From: Planctomycetota bacterium | GTDB taxonomy: Bacteria > Planctomycetota > Planctomycetia > Pirellulales > Pirellulaceae | Length of the DNA stretch: 51,037 nucleotides | Direction: 5' to 3' | NCBI GenBank assembly: GCA_029979005.1 | Contig: JAPOIJ010000013.1 | Span: 1 to 51,037, forward strand | Shown: positions 43,245 through 51,037 of the stretch, in pieces | Position numbering within the stretch: the stretch's first letter is position 1 | Layout of the letters: each line of letters opens with the position of its first letter | Made by a program: the position numbers and the translations under genes | Notes under the pieces: generated by a model | Told to the model about the DNA's origin: nothing | Databases searched by the model: none | Seen by the model: the letters and a program-made list of their open reading frames with translations, nothing else

Positions 43245-45134
43245 TTATTTAACTACATTGCTCGTGCCAAGAAGAACGTTCAGTGTCCGGTTTGCTACGC
43301 GAGTGATGTATTTATTGGGTTGATTCGCGAGGCACTCTTTGAGTTCGGGGATAAGAGGCCTTGCCGCCTCCCCAGCTTCATCGAGAACAATTGCGGCACG
43401 CAATCTGGCCCATTCGTGTTCCCCCGCAAGCTCATTTTTTAGTGCTGATAGCGCGGGTTGAGGATCTTTGATTTTCAACAGTGCTCGCGATGCCGCGATT
43501 CTGACGCAAGGCGATTGGTCGTTAAGTGCACTATGAAGTAAGTCTTTGTAATCGGCTGCATCTGTAGGTCGATTTCCAAGACCGATTAACGCCCAGTACC
43601 GAACGACTGAGTCAGAATGGCTTACTGCGGCTCTAAGGGCATCAAAATTAGAACCCTGGCTCACCGCTAAGTTTGCTGTATTGCGAATTGCTTCGATAAG
43701 TTCTGAAGGAGTATTCTTTAAAATATCATAACGCGCTCCAGTTTTACTTTCGCGAATTTGAATTTCAGACTCCGGAATTAGGCCGATATCGCGGGTGTCG
43801 ACTACCCATTGAAGGTGTGCGTGGCGTAATCGGTTAAGCACTTCCGTGTGCTCAGTATTTTCAATCAGGTTATTGATTTCATGCGGGTCGGCTTCGAGGT
43901 CGTAAAGTTCTTCTGCCGGTTTGGTTTCACTCATGAATAACTTCGCAGCATTTGGCAGGTTCCCGAGTTCATTCACTCGTCGAAGTTCTTTCATCGTCGC
44001 GCCTTTTTCAGGCGTATTCATGTATTGATAGTATGGCTTGTGAGGTTCGTAGTTTCGGATGTACCGATACCTTTTATCTCTGACAGAGCGGATGATGTCA
44101 TAACGTTCATCCATCCTGTCCCGGGCTCCGTAGACATAGTCTCTCGGCGGTGTTAGCTCCGTACCTAAAAATGCACGTCCCTGCATGTAGGTAGGCGGTT
44201 GGAGGCCGGCAAGATTTAAGACCGTCGGCGCAAAATCAAGGGAACTTACAAGTTCAGAATTAGTGATTCCAGTCGTTTTACTTTCATTGTATTTTGCTGG
44301 AAGTTTTACGATGAGCGGAATGTGAGTTCCAGAATCGTAAAGCCATCGTTTTGCCCGAGGCAGCCCAACCCCATGATCCGACCAATACATGATGATTGTA
44401 TTTTCATATTCTCCAGCATCTTTTAATTCTTGAATTAGTTCGCCTGCCCAGGAATCCATCGCGGTAATAAGCTCAAAGTTTCGTTTCCAATCCTCTCGCA
44501 CGATCGGTGTATCGGGATAATAGGGTGGAAGTGTTAGCTGTTGGGGATCCTGCCGTTGCTGTTGTGTCAGGTTTTTGGTGATTTGTTCGTATTTTGAATC
44601 AGACGCAATTCCGCTTTCGTGACATCCAGTGAAATTGAACACTGCAAAAAAGGGTTGGTTCGGATCTGGACGATTCTTCCAATGTGCTTTTTTGCTCGAT
44701 TCATCCCATACATCGGATGAAGTTTTAAATTGATAATCTTGTTTACTATTATTAGTGCAATAGTATCCCGCTTTTCTCATGTAGACTGGGAACGGTTTTA
44801 TATCCTTGGGTAGTTTCGCATTGCAGCGCATATGATGTGTGCCGAGGGTCGACTGGTAGACTCCTGTTATGATTGCGGATCGGCAGGGAGCGCATACTCC
44901 CGCGGTGGTAAATGTGTTCTCATAGCGGATGGCATTCGCTGCAAGTTGGTCGATGTTGGGTGTGATTGCATTTTTATAACCGTAACAGCCCAGATGGGGA
45001 CTAATGTCTTCGCAGGAAATCCAAATGATATTTGGGGATTTACCAGGAGGATCTGAGGTTGTTGCCACAACCTTGGATGGGGAGAGGCAAAGCAGAGTGC
45101 CTAAAAATAAAAGGGACAGATTTAACATACGCAT
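43245..45134 (-). CDS. Secreted sulfatase with C-terminal HEAT repeats and CAPCR motif
   Basis: 629 residues. Signal peptide NLSLLFLGTLLCLSPSKVVA. PNIIWISCEDISPHLGCYG holds the metal residues, with CED in place of the usual DD. The formylglycine motif is TTAGVCAPCRSAIITGVYQ. The codons are TGC GCT CCC TGC CGA: Cys replaces the Ser normally seen in CxPSR, so two Cys lie in the motif. YWSDHGVGLPRAKRWLYDSG completes the catalytic core. From ~residue 500 two to three HEAT repeats follow (RYWALIGLGNRPTDAADYKD, VRIAASRALLKIKDPQPALS, ARLRAAIVLDEAGEAARPLI). Sulfatase-HEAT fusions occur in planctomycetes; the repeats may bind glycan or a partner. Confidence 0.92.
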   Translation of the reverse strand: MRMLNLSLLFLGTLLCLSPSKVVATTSDPPGKSPNIIWISCEDISPHLGCYGYKNAITPNIDQLAANAIRYENTFTTAGVCAPCRSAIITGVYQSTLGTHHMRCNAKLPKDIKPFPVYMRKAGYYCTNNSKQDYQFKTSSDVWDESSKKAHWKNRPDPNQPFFAVFNFTGCHESGIASDSKYEQITKNLTQQQRQDPQQLTLPPYYPDTPIVREDWKRNFELITAMDSWAGELIQELKDAGEYENTIIMYWSDHGVGLPRAKRWLYDSGTHIPLIVKLPAKYNESKTTGITNSELVSSLDFAPTVLNLAGLQPPTYMQGRAFLGTELTPPRDYVYGARDRMDERYDIIRSVRDKRYRYIRNYEPHKPYYQYMNTPEKGATMKELRRVNELGNLPNAAKLFMSETKPAEELYDLEADPHEINNLIENTEHTEVLNRLRHAHLQWVVDTRDIGLIPESEIQIRESKTGARYDILKNTPSELIEAIRNTANLAVSQGSNFDALRAAVSHSDSVVRYWALIGLGNRPTDAADYKDLLHSALNDQSPCVRIAASRALLKIKDPQPALSALKNELAGEHEWARLRAAIVLDEAGEAARPLIPELKECLANQPNKYITRVANRTLNVLLGTSNVVK

Positions 45135-45366
45135 AGAAATAATTCCTGCCTCCTTCGATCAAGAAAGAGGTGTCGAACTTGAGTACTTGATACATGTTTG
45201 ATCATCAAAGAATTTCATTGTAGCAGTAATTCAAAGGATGAGTGTTCTCAAGAAGTCCAATCGCCGGGCAAAATTTATTACGCCTCGAATGCCGATGAGG
45301 CTTGACCTGTTGGCTGTCTCCAATTTTAAATATTGATTGTCGGATTTTACGTTAATGGAGGAAGTT

Positions 45367-45744
45367 GTGGAGGAAGATCAAAAAGCACATAAGCAAAGTC
45401 AAGTTGAAAGAACGGAACTTACTCTTCGGGAGGCACAGTCATCGGTCGATGACTGGATTAAAACCGTCGGTGTCCGCTATTTTTCAGAGTTAACGAATTT
45501 GGCACAACTGGTTGAAGAAGTGGGAGAGCTGTCACGAATTATTTCGCGCACTTATGGAGAGCAGAGTTTTAAGGAAACAGATAAAAATTATTCGTTAAAG
45601 GACGAAATGGCCGATATTTTATTTGTCCTAATTTGTTTGGCGAATCAAACAGGTGTCGACTTAACCGAAGCTTTTGACGAGAATTTACGAAAGAAGTCCC
45701 AGCGAGACGGCGAGCGGCATCGCAATAATCCTAAGCTGAGATAG
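45367..45744 (+). CDS. MazG-like nucleotide pyrophosphohydrolase
   Basis: 125 residues from GTG 45367, chosen because GGAGG lies 5 nt before it; ATG 45355 and TTG 45337 in the same frame have none. The all-alpha NTP pyrophosphatase motifs are LAQLVEEVGELSRIISRTYG (EExxE) and LKDEMADILFVLICLANQTG (ExxD), which bind the magnesium ions. The single-domain length matches the MazG-like/dCTPase group. It removes pyrophosphate from noncanonical or excess nucleotides. QueD follows after 59 nt, then the HDAC-like gene, suggesting an operon. Confidence 0.88.
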   Translation: MEEDQKAHKQSQVERTELTLREAQSSVDDWIKTVGVRYFSELTNLAQLVEEVGELSRIISRTYGEQSFKETDKNYSLKDEMADILFVLICLANQTGVDLTEAFDENLRKKSQRDGERHRNNPKLR

Positions 45745-45803
45745 CGGCATCCTTTGGGTGTGTTGACGACAGATTGCACTTGATCCAATTGAAGAAGAGT
45801 AGA

Positions 45804-46298
45804 ATGAGCATTACGGTTATGCGCCAGGTAAAATTTTGTGCCGGTCACCGATTACTTGGTCACGAGGGTAAGTGCGCGAACTTGCACGGCCACAATTATT
45901 TAATTCAGTTTCATGTTACGGGAAATGAGATTGATGAGTTGGGGCGGGTTGTTGATTTTGGTGTCATCAATCGATTGTTTAAGGGGTGGATTGATGATCA
46001 TTGGGACCATGGATTTATCGTTTGGGATGCCGACGAAAACGCGCTGACGGCACTTGAACAGGTTCGTCCAAATAAAATTTACCGCTTGCCGTACAACCCG
46101 ACCGCCGAAAATATGGCGAGGTACCTGCTCGATGAGATTGGTCCGACTTTGATTGATACGATTAAGGGGTATGACCTAAGGCTCACCAAGGTGGTGGTTT
46201 GGGAAACTGAGAATGCGTTCGCGGAGGTTACTATTGACTCCAGTCGTAACCAGGCGGACGCGATGCTTCGTCAGGTTCAGCGAGCCAATTTGAATTGA
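45804..46298 (+). CDS. queD: QueD-type 6-carboxytetrahydropterin synthase
   Basis: 164 residues from ATG 45804, preceded by GAAGAAGAG. Zinc-binding His residues are in FCAGHRLLGHEGKCANLHGHNY, where Cys of KCANLHGH is the catalytic nucleophile. VVDFGVINRLFKGWIDDHWDHG and PTAENMARYLLD are also typical of the PTPS/QueD fold. QueD converts 7,8-dihydroneopterin triphosphate to 6-carboxytetrahydropterin on the path to queuosine; a pyruvoyltetrahydropterin synthase activity is the alternative. No other queuosine gene is present here. Confidence 0.93.
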   Translation: MSITVMRQVKFCAGHRLLGHEGKCANLHGHNYLIQFHVTGNEIDELGRVVDFGVINRLFKGWIDDHWDHGFIVWDADENALTALEQVRPNKIYRLPYNPTAENMARYLLDEIGPTLIDTIKGYDLRLTKVVVWETENAFAEVTIDSSRNQADAMLRQVQRANLN

Positions 46299-46310
46299 CG
46301 GTTTAGCGTC

Positions 46311-47222
46311 ATGCTGAAATTGTTTTATTCTGATACTTTCGAGTTGCCGTTGCCCGATCGGCATCGATTTCCGATGTCAAAGTACCGATTGCTTCGTGAG
46401 CGAATTCTAGGAGATTCAATTGCATCGCAATGCGAACTAAATTTGCCTTCTGCCGCTACTGACCAACAACTAGGCCGGGTCCATTCACAGGAGTACCTCG
46501 ACGCGGTACGTACTGGCAATTTGACTGATGTAGAAGTCCGGCGAATTGGCTTTCCTTGGTCGTTGGCAATGGTAGAACGATCACGGCGTTCCACAGGGGC
46601 AACCATTGATGCTGGCTTTGCAGCATTAGAAGACGGGATTGCCGGTAATTTGGCCGGCGGGACACACCACGCGTTCGCGGGTAACGGGCAAGGATTTTGC
46701 GTGTTCAATGACGTGTGTGTCGCCGCGCGAACGATGCAAGGTGAAGGGCACGTTAAGAATGTATTGGTGGTTGATTGTGACGTACATCAAGGGAACGGTA
46801 CTTCTTCGATTGCGAGCGGAGATTCCAGTTTATTTTCGTTTTCAATGCATTGCGAGAAAAACTACCCTTTTCAAAAGACAGCCGGTGATTGTGATATTCC
46901 GTTGCCTGTGGGAACGACCGATGAATTCTATCTTGAGAAATTAGCCCAAGGATTGAATGAGTCCTTCGATTCGTTTTTACCCGATTTCGTTTTTTATCTG
47001 GCCGGTGCTGATCCTTATTCGAAAGACCGTTTAGGGTTGCTGGATTTGTCAAAAGATGGTCTTGCCGCACGCGATCGGATGGTGATGGACTTTTGCCATG
47101 AAAAAGGAGTGCCGATCGGTTTTGCGATGGCAGGTGGTTACGCTCCGGAGATAGATGATATTGTGGATATCCATTTTCAAACGGTAAGGATTGCGGTGGA
47201 GAGTTGGGGACGCCGTCAATAA
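46311..47222 (+). CDS. Histone deacetylase-like (acetoin utilisation/acetylpolyamine type) hydrolase
   Basis: 303 residues starting 12 nt after queD. The paired His motif is AGGTHHAFAGNGQGFCVFND. The zinc ligands are the Asp and His of VDCDVHQGNGT and the Asp of FYLAGADPYSKDRLG. The final GGYAPE holds the catalytic-face Gly-Gly-Tyr. All catalytic elements are present, so an active zinc deacetylase is expected. Bacterial members act on acetylpolyamines or acetylated proteins and small molecules. The substrate is unknown. Confidence 0.94.
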   Translation: MLKLFYSDTFELPLPDRHRFPMSKYRLLRERILGDSIASQCELNLPSAATDQQLGRVHSQEYLDAVRTGNLTDVEVRRIGFPWSLAMVERSRRSTGATIDAGFAALEDGIAGNLAGGTHHAFAGNGQGFCVFNDVCVAARTMQGEGHVKNVLVVDCDVHQGNGTSSIASGDSSLFSFSMHCEKNYPFQKTAGDCDIPLPVGTTDEFYLEKLAQGLNESFDSFLPDFVFYLAGADPYSKDRLGLLDLSKDGLAARDRMVMDFCHEKGVPIGFAMAGGYAPEIDDIVDIHFQTVRIAVESWGRRQ

Positions 47223-47409
47223 TCGAATGGAATTGATTTTGCGCCAGTCGGCTGAGCATTTTCTTCTTCGGGTTTGGGATTTTAGGCCAGTGTTTCGCCA
47301 GGTTTGCGCGACGCTGTTCAATAAGTTCCAGTTGGACTAAAATAGGAGGCTTAGAAGAGATTGGTTGCCCTGAAGATAGCCTATTCGGATTGAATCCAAG
47401 GAGAAGGAA

Positions 47410-48021
47410 ATGTCGACGGTAAGTACGGAACAAGTGATGGTTGTGAAAACACAACTCTTTCATGATTGTGGGTATTTTCAAGGTTTCTGTTCTGACACAG
47501 ACAAATACTTAGAGACCTTACTCGACGCAGCGAATACTCAGTATCTGCCTCGTGGAGATATGGAAGAGGATCCTAGTTTTAAGCAGTTGATTCCCTATTG
47601 TATTTTTAAATTTGTCGATGAATCCGGCACGACTCACGTCTTTCAGTACACGCGTGGAAAGGGAGGCGGGGAGACCCGTCTGAGGGCTAAGAAAAGTGTC
47701 GGCATTGGTGGGCATATCTCGACCCTCGATGCACATGACGAGTCGCCTTATGAACTTGGGATGCAGCGGGAGTTAGAGGAGGAGATTGTTATCGGAACCG
47801 AGTTCACCCAAAAGCTCGTAGGTTTAATCAACGATGACGAGAATGAAGTTGGGAAAGTTCATTTAGGAATCGTCCATTTATTTGAAGTGCAGAAGCCACA
47901 GATATCGGCAAATGAAGCTGAAATTTCGGACGCCGGTTTTCTCCCTGTCTCGGAATTGATGGCCGACCTTGATTCCTATGAGACATGGTCAAGAATTTGT
48001 TTGGAAAGTCTCTTCGGATGA
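47410..48021 (+). CDS. Nudix hydrolase
   Basis: 203 residues from ATG 47410 with GGAGAAGGA just upstream. The Nudix box lies at ~97-128: GIGGHISTLDAHDESPYEL then GMQRELEEEIVIG, with the REL-EEE metal-binding core. The spacing between the leading Gly and RE is longer than canonical, as in a subgroup annotated as phosphoesterase. The N-terminal 60 residues form an extra strand-helix unit. The nucleotide or sugar-nucleotide substrate cannot be read from the sequence. It is 187 nt after the HDAC-like gene. Confidence 0.88.
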   Translation: MSTVSTEQVMVVKTQLFHDCGYFQGFCSDTDKYLETLLDAANTQYLPRGDMEEDPSFKQLIPYCIFKFVDESGTTHVFQYTRGKGGGETRLRAKKSVGIGGHISTLDAHDESPYELGMQRELEEEIVIGTEFTQKLVGLINDDENEVGKVHLGIVHLFEVQKPQISANEAEISDAGFLPVSELMADLDSYETWSRICLESLFG

Positions 48022-48259
48022 ATTAGCGGCGATTTGACGGCGTGAAACGTTCATTGAAAAGTTTGGCAAACTTACTGTGCTGATTTTCCAATTTAGAAGT
48101 TTGTCGACCTCCCACATGTCCAGTTAAGGGCGTTCGGAGTTTATTTTCGCGAAAAACGCGGTTATGCCTGCTAATACGTCTGTTTGGGGACGGTAGAATC
48201 GGTTTAAGATAATTTCTCTAGACAAACAAACTCTGATTATAAAAAATGACGAGAAGGGT

Positions 48260-48265
48260 TATAAT
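48260..48265 (+). promoter_or_regulatory. Possible -10 box of the hesB/iscA-like gene
   Basis: TATAAT lies 46 bp upstream of the ATG 48311, giving a plausible 5' leader of ~40 nt. The -35 region is A/T-rich and does not match well. The gap 48022-48310 contains no gene. Confidence 0.4.
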
Positions 48266-48310
48266 GTGTCGGCACGATGTAATTCAATTAGCCTTGGAGA
48301 GAGAGTTCGA

Positions 48311-48643
48311 ATGAGTGTAACGGTAACTGAAACAGCCGCCAAAGAAGTGCAGCGGTTCATTCAAGAGGGTGAATACGACGAAAATGCAGTTCTTCGTATT
48401 TCGGTCTCTGGGGGTGGGTGCTCAGGATTCAATTATGGTCTGAACATTGCATCTGATTTTGATGAAACAAAAGACAATATGACGGAGCAGCATGGTGTCT
48501 CCGTTGTTGTTGATAAAAAGAGCGATCTGTTTTTAGATGGCACGGTTGTCGATTATTATGAAGGGATCGAGCAACGCGGCTTCCAGTTCCACAATCCGAA
48601 TGCGAAAAAGACTTGTGGTTGCGGAAATTCGTTCAGCACTTAA
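48311..48643 (+). CDS. HesB/IscA/ErpA-type iron-sulfur carrier
   Basis: 110 residues from ATG 48311, with GGAGAGAGAG upstream; a GTG at 48266 in frame coincides with the likely promoter and is rejected. The three conserved Cys are in [15 protein letters not shown] and [30 protein letters not shown] is also typical. A-type carriers hold and deliver Fe-S clusters to apoproteins in the cytosol. No isc or suf genes are adjacent. A strong terminator follows, so it is monocistronic. Confidence 0.95.
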   Translation: MSVTVTETAAKEVQRFIQEGEYDENAVLRISVSGGGCSGFNYGLNIASDFDETKDNMTEQHGVSVVVDKKSDLFLDGTVVDYYEGIEQRGFQFHNPNAKKTCGCGNSFST

Positions 48644-48669
48644 ACAGAGTTGTGGCGAGAAAAATATTC

Positions 48670-48703
48670 AAAGACGGCTGGATTCATCCAGCCGTCTTTT
48701 TTT
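48670..48703 (+). terminator. Intrinsic terminator after the hesB/iscA-like gene
   Basis: AGACGGCTGGA-ttca-TCCAGCCGTCT is a perfect 11-bp stem with a tetraloop, followed by about six T. The A-rich left flank could also let it stop transcription from the opposite direction. Confidence 0.95.
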
Positions 48704-48788
48704 AGATAGTAGTTTGTGTGTACGATGCCGCATGCCATGTTGTGGTTAAGCAGTTCGGTTCTTGAATCTGAGGCTCGCCTTTATACCA

Positions 48789-50753
48789 CTAGTTTTGTGT
48801 CACGCCTTTCCACGAATCCGTCCGGAAAGGGCATGCTGGTAGCCCCGCTGCATTATAAAGATTGCAACCTTCAGGATTATCTGCCCAGGCATATCGAACA
48901 GCGGCAGGGCTTTTGATGGATGCACTCGATACGATGACCTGATTGCCTTCAATTCTGGCATCTGCCCAGACAAATTTTTGGTCATTTCCGGCGATTTGGA
49001 AATGTTTGAGCGGCCCATTTTGGGAATGGAGGCCTTCGGCATGATCGAATTGTATAGTCGCTTCGTTCCCCGAAAATTGGACCGATTTAAACATTGGGCC
49101 TGAGAAATTCACTGATTTGCCATAGTCTTTTGCAAGAGCGTTGAGTGCGAGTCGCTTGCCAACGTCTTGTTTGTTCTTGGGATGAATATCTCTCGCTTCA
49201 CCTATATCAATTATCACAGCTTGACCTGTTTTAGGAACGGAGAGCGCCATGGTTTGAGCCTCGCGTAGCTCCGCCCATTGGCTGTCACCAGGGTTTTCAC
49301 GTGGCATTGTGAAGTTGGCCAATTGAACCCAGTAAAAAGAAAAATCTTGGCCAAATCGCTTTCGCCAATCTTGAATTAACAGAGGCATTAGCGATCGATA
49401 TTGGAACGCTCTTCCAGCATTGGATTCCCCCTGATACCAAATGACTCCTTTGGCTTTCACTTGTAAAAAAGGATTAACCATTGCGTTACTGAGTAAAGTT
49501 GGATGGTTGGGACCTCGAAATGGCTGTTCAGGTCGCTCACCAAGTTTTCTAGTCAGTTCCGACTTCTTGAATTTCCAATTCCCCGCAAGTGAAATCGATG
49601 GTTGTCCAGCGATTTCAATTCGCATATCGTTTGGGTCGCCAATAATTCCGCCACCACCCGCTTGATCCGTGACTCGAATTGCGATGGAATTCTCTCCGGC
49701 CTTTAATAGATTGGCTGGGATTTCGTATTTCCTGAGTTTGGTCCAATCAGATGTAGATCCGATCTTGAAGCCATTGATGAAGGATATATCGATATCGTCA
49801 ATTTTCCCAAGCGAAATGGATGCAGGTTTGGATTCCCAAGAATCGGGTAGAACGATCTTGCGCCGATACCACGCGATTCCGTCTAACTGCTGGTACCCCT
49901 GCGATTCCCAACTGCCTGGAGCCTTTATTGAAATCCAATCTGAGTCGTCCAATTCAGGTGCTTTCCATTCTGTTGATTTGTCTTCGAGTGCTTTGCGAAA
50001 ATCTCGATTCCATTGGTCCAGTTGTTTGGCACGGGCTTCTTGTTTTTGCGGGTTTTGCGCGACAGCTTGTATTTTTGCGATTGCCCCCGCGAAGTCAGGG
50101 TGGCTTTCAAGAGACTCTGGACTAATCCAGGTTTCAATAATTGTTCCGCCCCACGATGTGTGAAGCAGTCCAATTGGTACGTTTAGTTCACGTTGCAATT
50201 CTCGCGCGAAATAGTAGCCTACGGCTGAGAAATTGGCGACTGTTTCAGGACTGCAAACTTTCCAGCCGGAGTTGCTTACATCGTCAAGCTTGGAAGGACT
50301 CGTAACATGATCAACGCGGACGTGCCGAATAAGTGGCCAGTTTCCTTCCGCAATTTCTTGTTGCGGATTGCCTGCCTGGCGGACTTCCCATTCCATGTTT
50401 GATTGCCCGCTGCAGATCCAAACGTCGCCAGCGAGGACATTTTTTAATACAATGGACTGTTGTGTGGATGAAATTGTGATCGAGAACGGATCTCCTAAGT
50501 CGATCGGCTTAAATTTAGCTTCCCACCTACCCAGGCGATCCGCAGAAACTGTAGCAGTTTGATTTTGCAGTTCGACGGTTATCGGAGCATTGGGGGGAGC
50601 CCAACCCCAAATCGTAAATTCCTGATTGCGTTGCAGAACCATATTGTCGGTGAAAATATTTGCAACGCGAAATTCGTCACTATTGACGGCGTTGGTAAGG
50701 GCCAATAGCAAGACGATTGGGAAGCAGCCGATCAAGACTTGTTTAAGTTTCAT
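48789..50753 (-). CDS. Secreted sialate O-acetylesterase-like SGNH hydrolase
   Basis: 654 residues from ATG 50753, which starts a signal peptide (KQVLIGCFPIVLLLALTNAV); a start 14 codons earlier is less likely. The catalytic Ser is in DVWICSGQSNMEWEV, the oxyanion region in LLHTSWGGTIIETWIS, GVIWYQGESNAG is the block III motif, and the catalytic Asp-His is in EARDIHPKNKQDVG. A jelly-roll beta-sandwich (~residues 290-400, DWISIKAPGSWESQGYQQLD) is inserted in the hydrolase, as in other SASA family members. It removes acetyl groups from glycans. This complements the sulfatases in polysaccharide use (inference). Confidence 0.94.
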   Translation of the reverse strand: MKLKQVLIGCFPIVLLLALTNAVNSDEFRVANIFTDNMVLQRNQEFTIWGWAPPNAPITVELQNQTATVSADRLGRWEAKFKPIDLGDPFSITISSTQQSIVLKNVLAGDVWICSGQSNMEWEVRQAGNPQQEIAEGNWPLIRHVRVDHVTSPSKLDDVSNSGWKVCSPETVANFSAVGYYFARELQRELNVPIGLLHTSWGGTIIETWISPESLESHPDFAGAIAKIQAVAQNPQKQEARAKQLDQWNRDFRKALEDKSTEWKAPELDDSDWISIKAPGSWESQGYQQLDGIAWYRRKIVLPDSWESKPASISLGKIDDIDISFINGFKIGSTSDWTKLRKYEIPANLLKAGENSIAIRVTDQAGGGGIIGDPNDMRIEIAGQPSISLAGNWKFKKSELTRKLGERPEQPFRGPNHPTLLSNAMVNPFLQVKAKGVIWYQGESNAGRAFQYRSLMPLLIQDWRKRFGQDFSFYWVQLANFTMPRENPGDSQWAELREAQTMALSVPKTGQAVIIDIGEARDIHPKNKQDVGKRLALNALAKDYGKSVNFSGPMFKSVQFSGNEATIQFDHAEGLHSQNGPLKHFQIAGNDQKFVWADARIEGNQVIVSSASIKSPAAVRYAWADNPEGCNLYNAAGLPACPFRTDSWKGVTQN

Positions 50754-50920
50754 CGTGAAAGTCCGGTAGAAAAAGAGGCGGAGCGAAGAACTCAATATAA
50801 ACGCAAACGCTCAATGAGATCAAATAACGACCGACAGTTGTCGGGCAATCAGGGAATTTGTTAGCCTCAGCAAGCCGGACTCAGATGGTAATGGGATTGA
50901 GGGTGCCAGTGCACAAGACT

Positions 50921-51037
50921 TCACGGACGCAAGCAGTGGAGATTGGCCATCGATATACCACTCATCATCGCGCCAATGATTCCAACAAATCCTTGGTCGG
51001 TTCCGCACAGGAAGACGTTTTTTAGATGGGTTGTCCC
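50921..51037 (-). CDS. C-terminus of a CrtISO/retinol-saturase-like oxidoreductase, cut by window edge
   Basis: Only 38 residues before the stop lie in the window: TTHLKNVFLCGTDQGFVGII, then GAMMSGISMANLHCLRP. This is the C-terminal FAD-binding motif of the carotenoid isomerase/all-trans-retinol saturase-like family (LCG-DQGFVGI-GAM-SGI-MAN). The stop is TGA at 50923-50921. The gene continues beyond the right edge. A longer frame in the same place (50820-51008) is a shadow. It is a second member of the oxidoreductase superfamily seen at 27664. Confidence 0.78.
   Translation of the reverse strand, partial: GTTHLKNVFLCGTDQGFVGIIGAMMSGISMANLHCLRP

Noticed and set aside
46753..47481. 242-residue minus-strand frame
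   Set aside because: It is antisense to the well-supported HDAC-like gene and into the Nudix gene; the sequence has no family character. A short stretch near 47250-47330 looks protein-like but has no start of its own.
50820..51008. 62-residue minus-strand frame at the right edge
   Set aside because: The neighbouring frame encodes a recognisable oxidoreductase C-terminus ending at 50921; this frame is its shadow.
1..51037. CRISPR arrays, insertion sequences, prophage or attachment sites
   Set aside because: No regularly spaced repeats, transposase, integrase or phage structural genes were seen in reading both strands.

Overview
This window reads as a chromosomal segment of a planctomycete, probably a marine Pirellulales-type organism. 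The supporting signs are four secreted sulfatases plus a sialate-O-acetylesterase-like enzyme, an STN-domain exported protein, a GYF_2 protein, a Hanks-type kinase, a divergent DUF4129/DUF4350/MoxR/DUF58 locus, a histone-deacetylase-like hydrolase, many TTG/GTG starts, and many genes with no clear Shine-Dalgarno sequence. The taxonomic call is inferred from gene content; no marker gene such as rRNA is present. I see no phage, insertion sequence or CRISPR array.

Layout. 1-6.65 kb (+): membrane locus with DUF4129-like (cut by the left edge), DUF4350, MoxR ATPase, DUF58 and two small membrane proteins. 6.7-13.1 kb (-): protein quality control, with FHA protein, DnaK, a trypsin-like secreted protease and ClpB. 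Both dnaK and clpB are preceded by strong sigma-54 (-24/-12) promoter matches with palindromes upstream. 13.3-16.5 kb: YhcC-like radical SAM protein, tRNA-Cys, then a TlpA-like thioredoxin gene interrupted by an in-frame UGA exactly at the first Cys of the CGPC active site. 17-26 kb: S1/P1 nuclease, STN protein, TPR protein, sulfatase, DUF2891 protein, FKBP isomerase, SDR epimerase, VF530 protein. 26-31 kb: Nramp-like transporter, then a CrtI-like oxidoreductase/FabZ/FabI lipid cluster. 31-36 kb: hypothetical secreted protein, RluD-type pseudouridine synthase, two small overlapping genes, kinase, D-2-hydroxyacid dehydrogenase. 36-45 kb: two tandem sulfatases, a TfdA-like protein, a PaaK/CapK-like adenylate-forming enzyme, a small secreted protein and a HEAT-repeat sulfatase. 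45-51 kb: MazG-like, QueD, HDAC-like, Nudix, HesB/IscA-like, acetylesterase, and the C-terminus of another CrtISO-like oxidoreductase cut by the right edge.

The main discovery candidate is the gene at 15356-16474. Read through its UGA it gives one continuous 372-residue exported thioredoxin with WGDW-U-GPCR, and a perfect 6-bp hairpin with a GGUC loop lies 31 nt downstream. That is the loop sequence recognised by SelB in the E. coli fdhF SECIS element. This strongly suggests a selenocysteine-containing TlpA-type oxidoreductase. UGA is an ordinary stop for many other genes here, so a changed genetic code is unlikely. The second system of interest is the apparent sigma-54 control of the two major chaperone genes.
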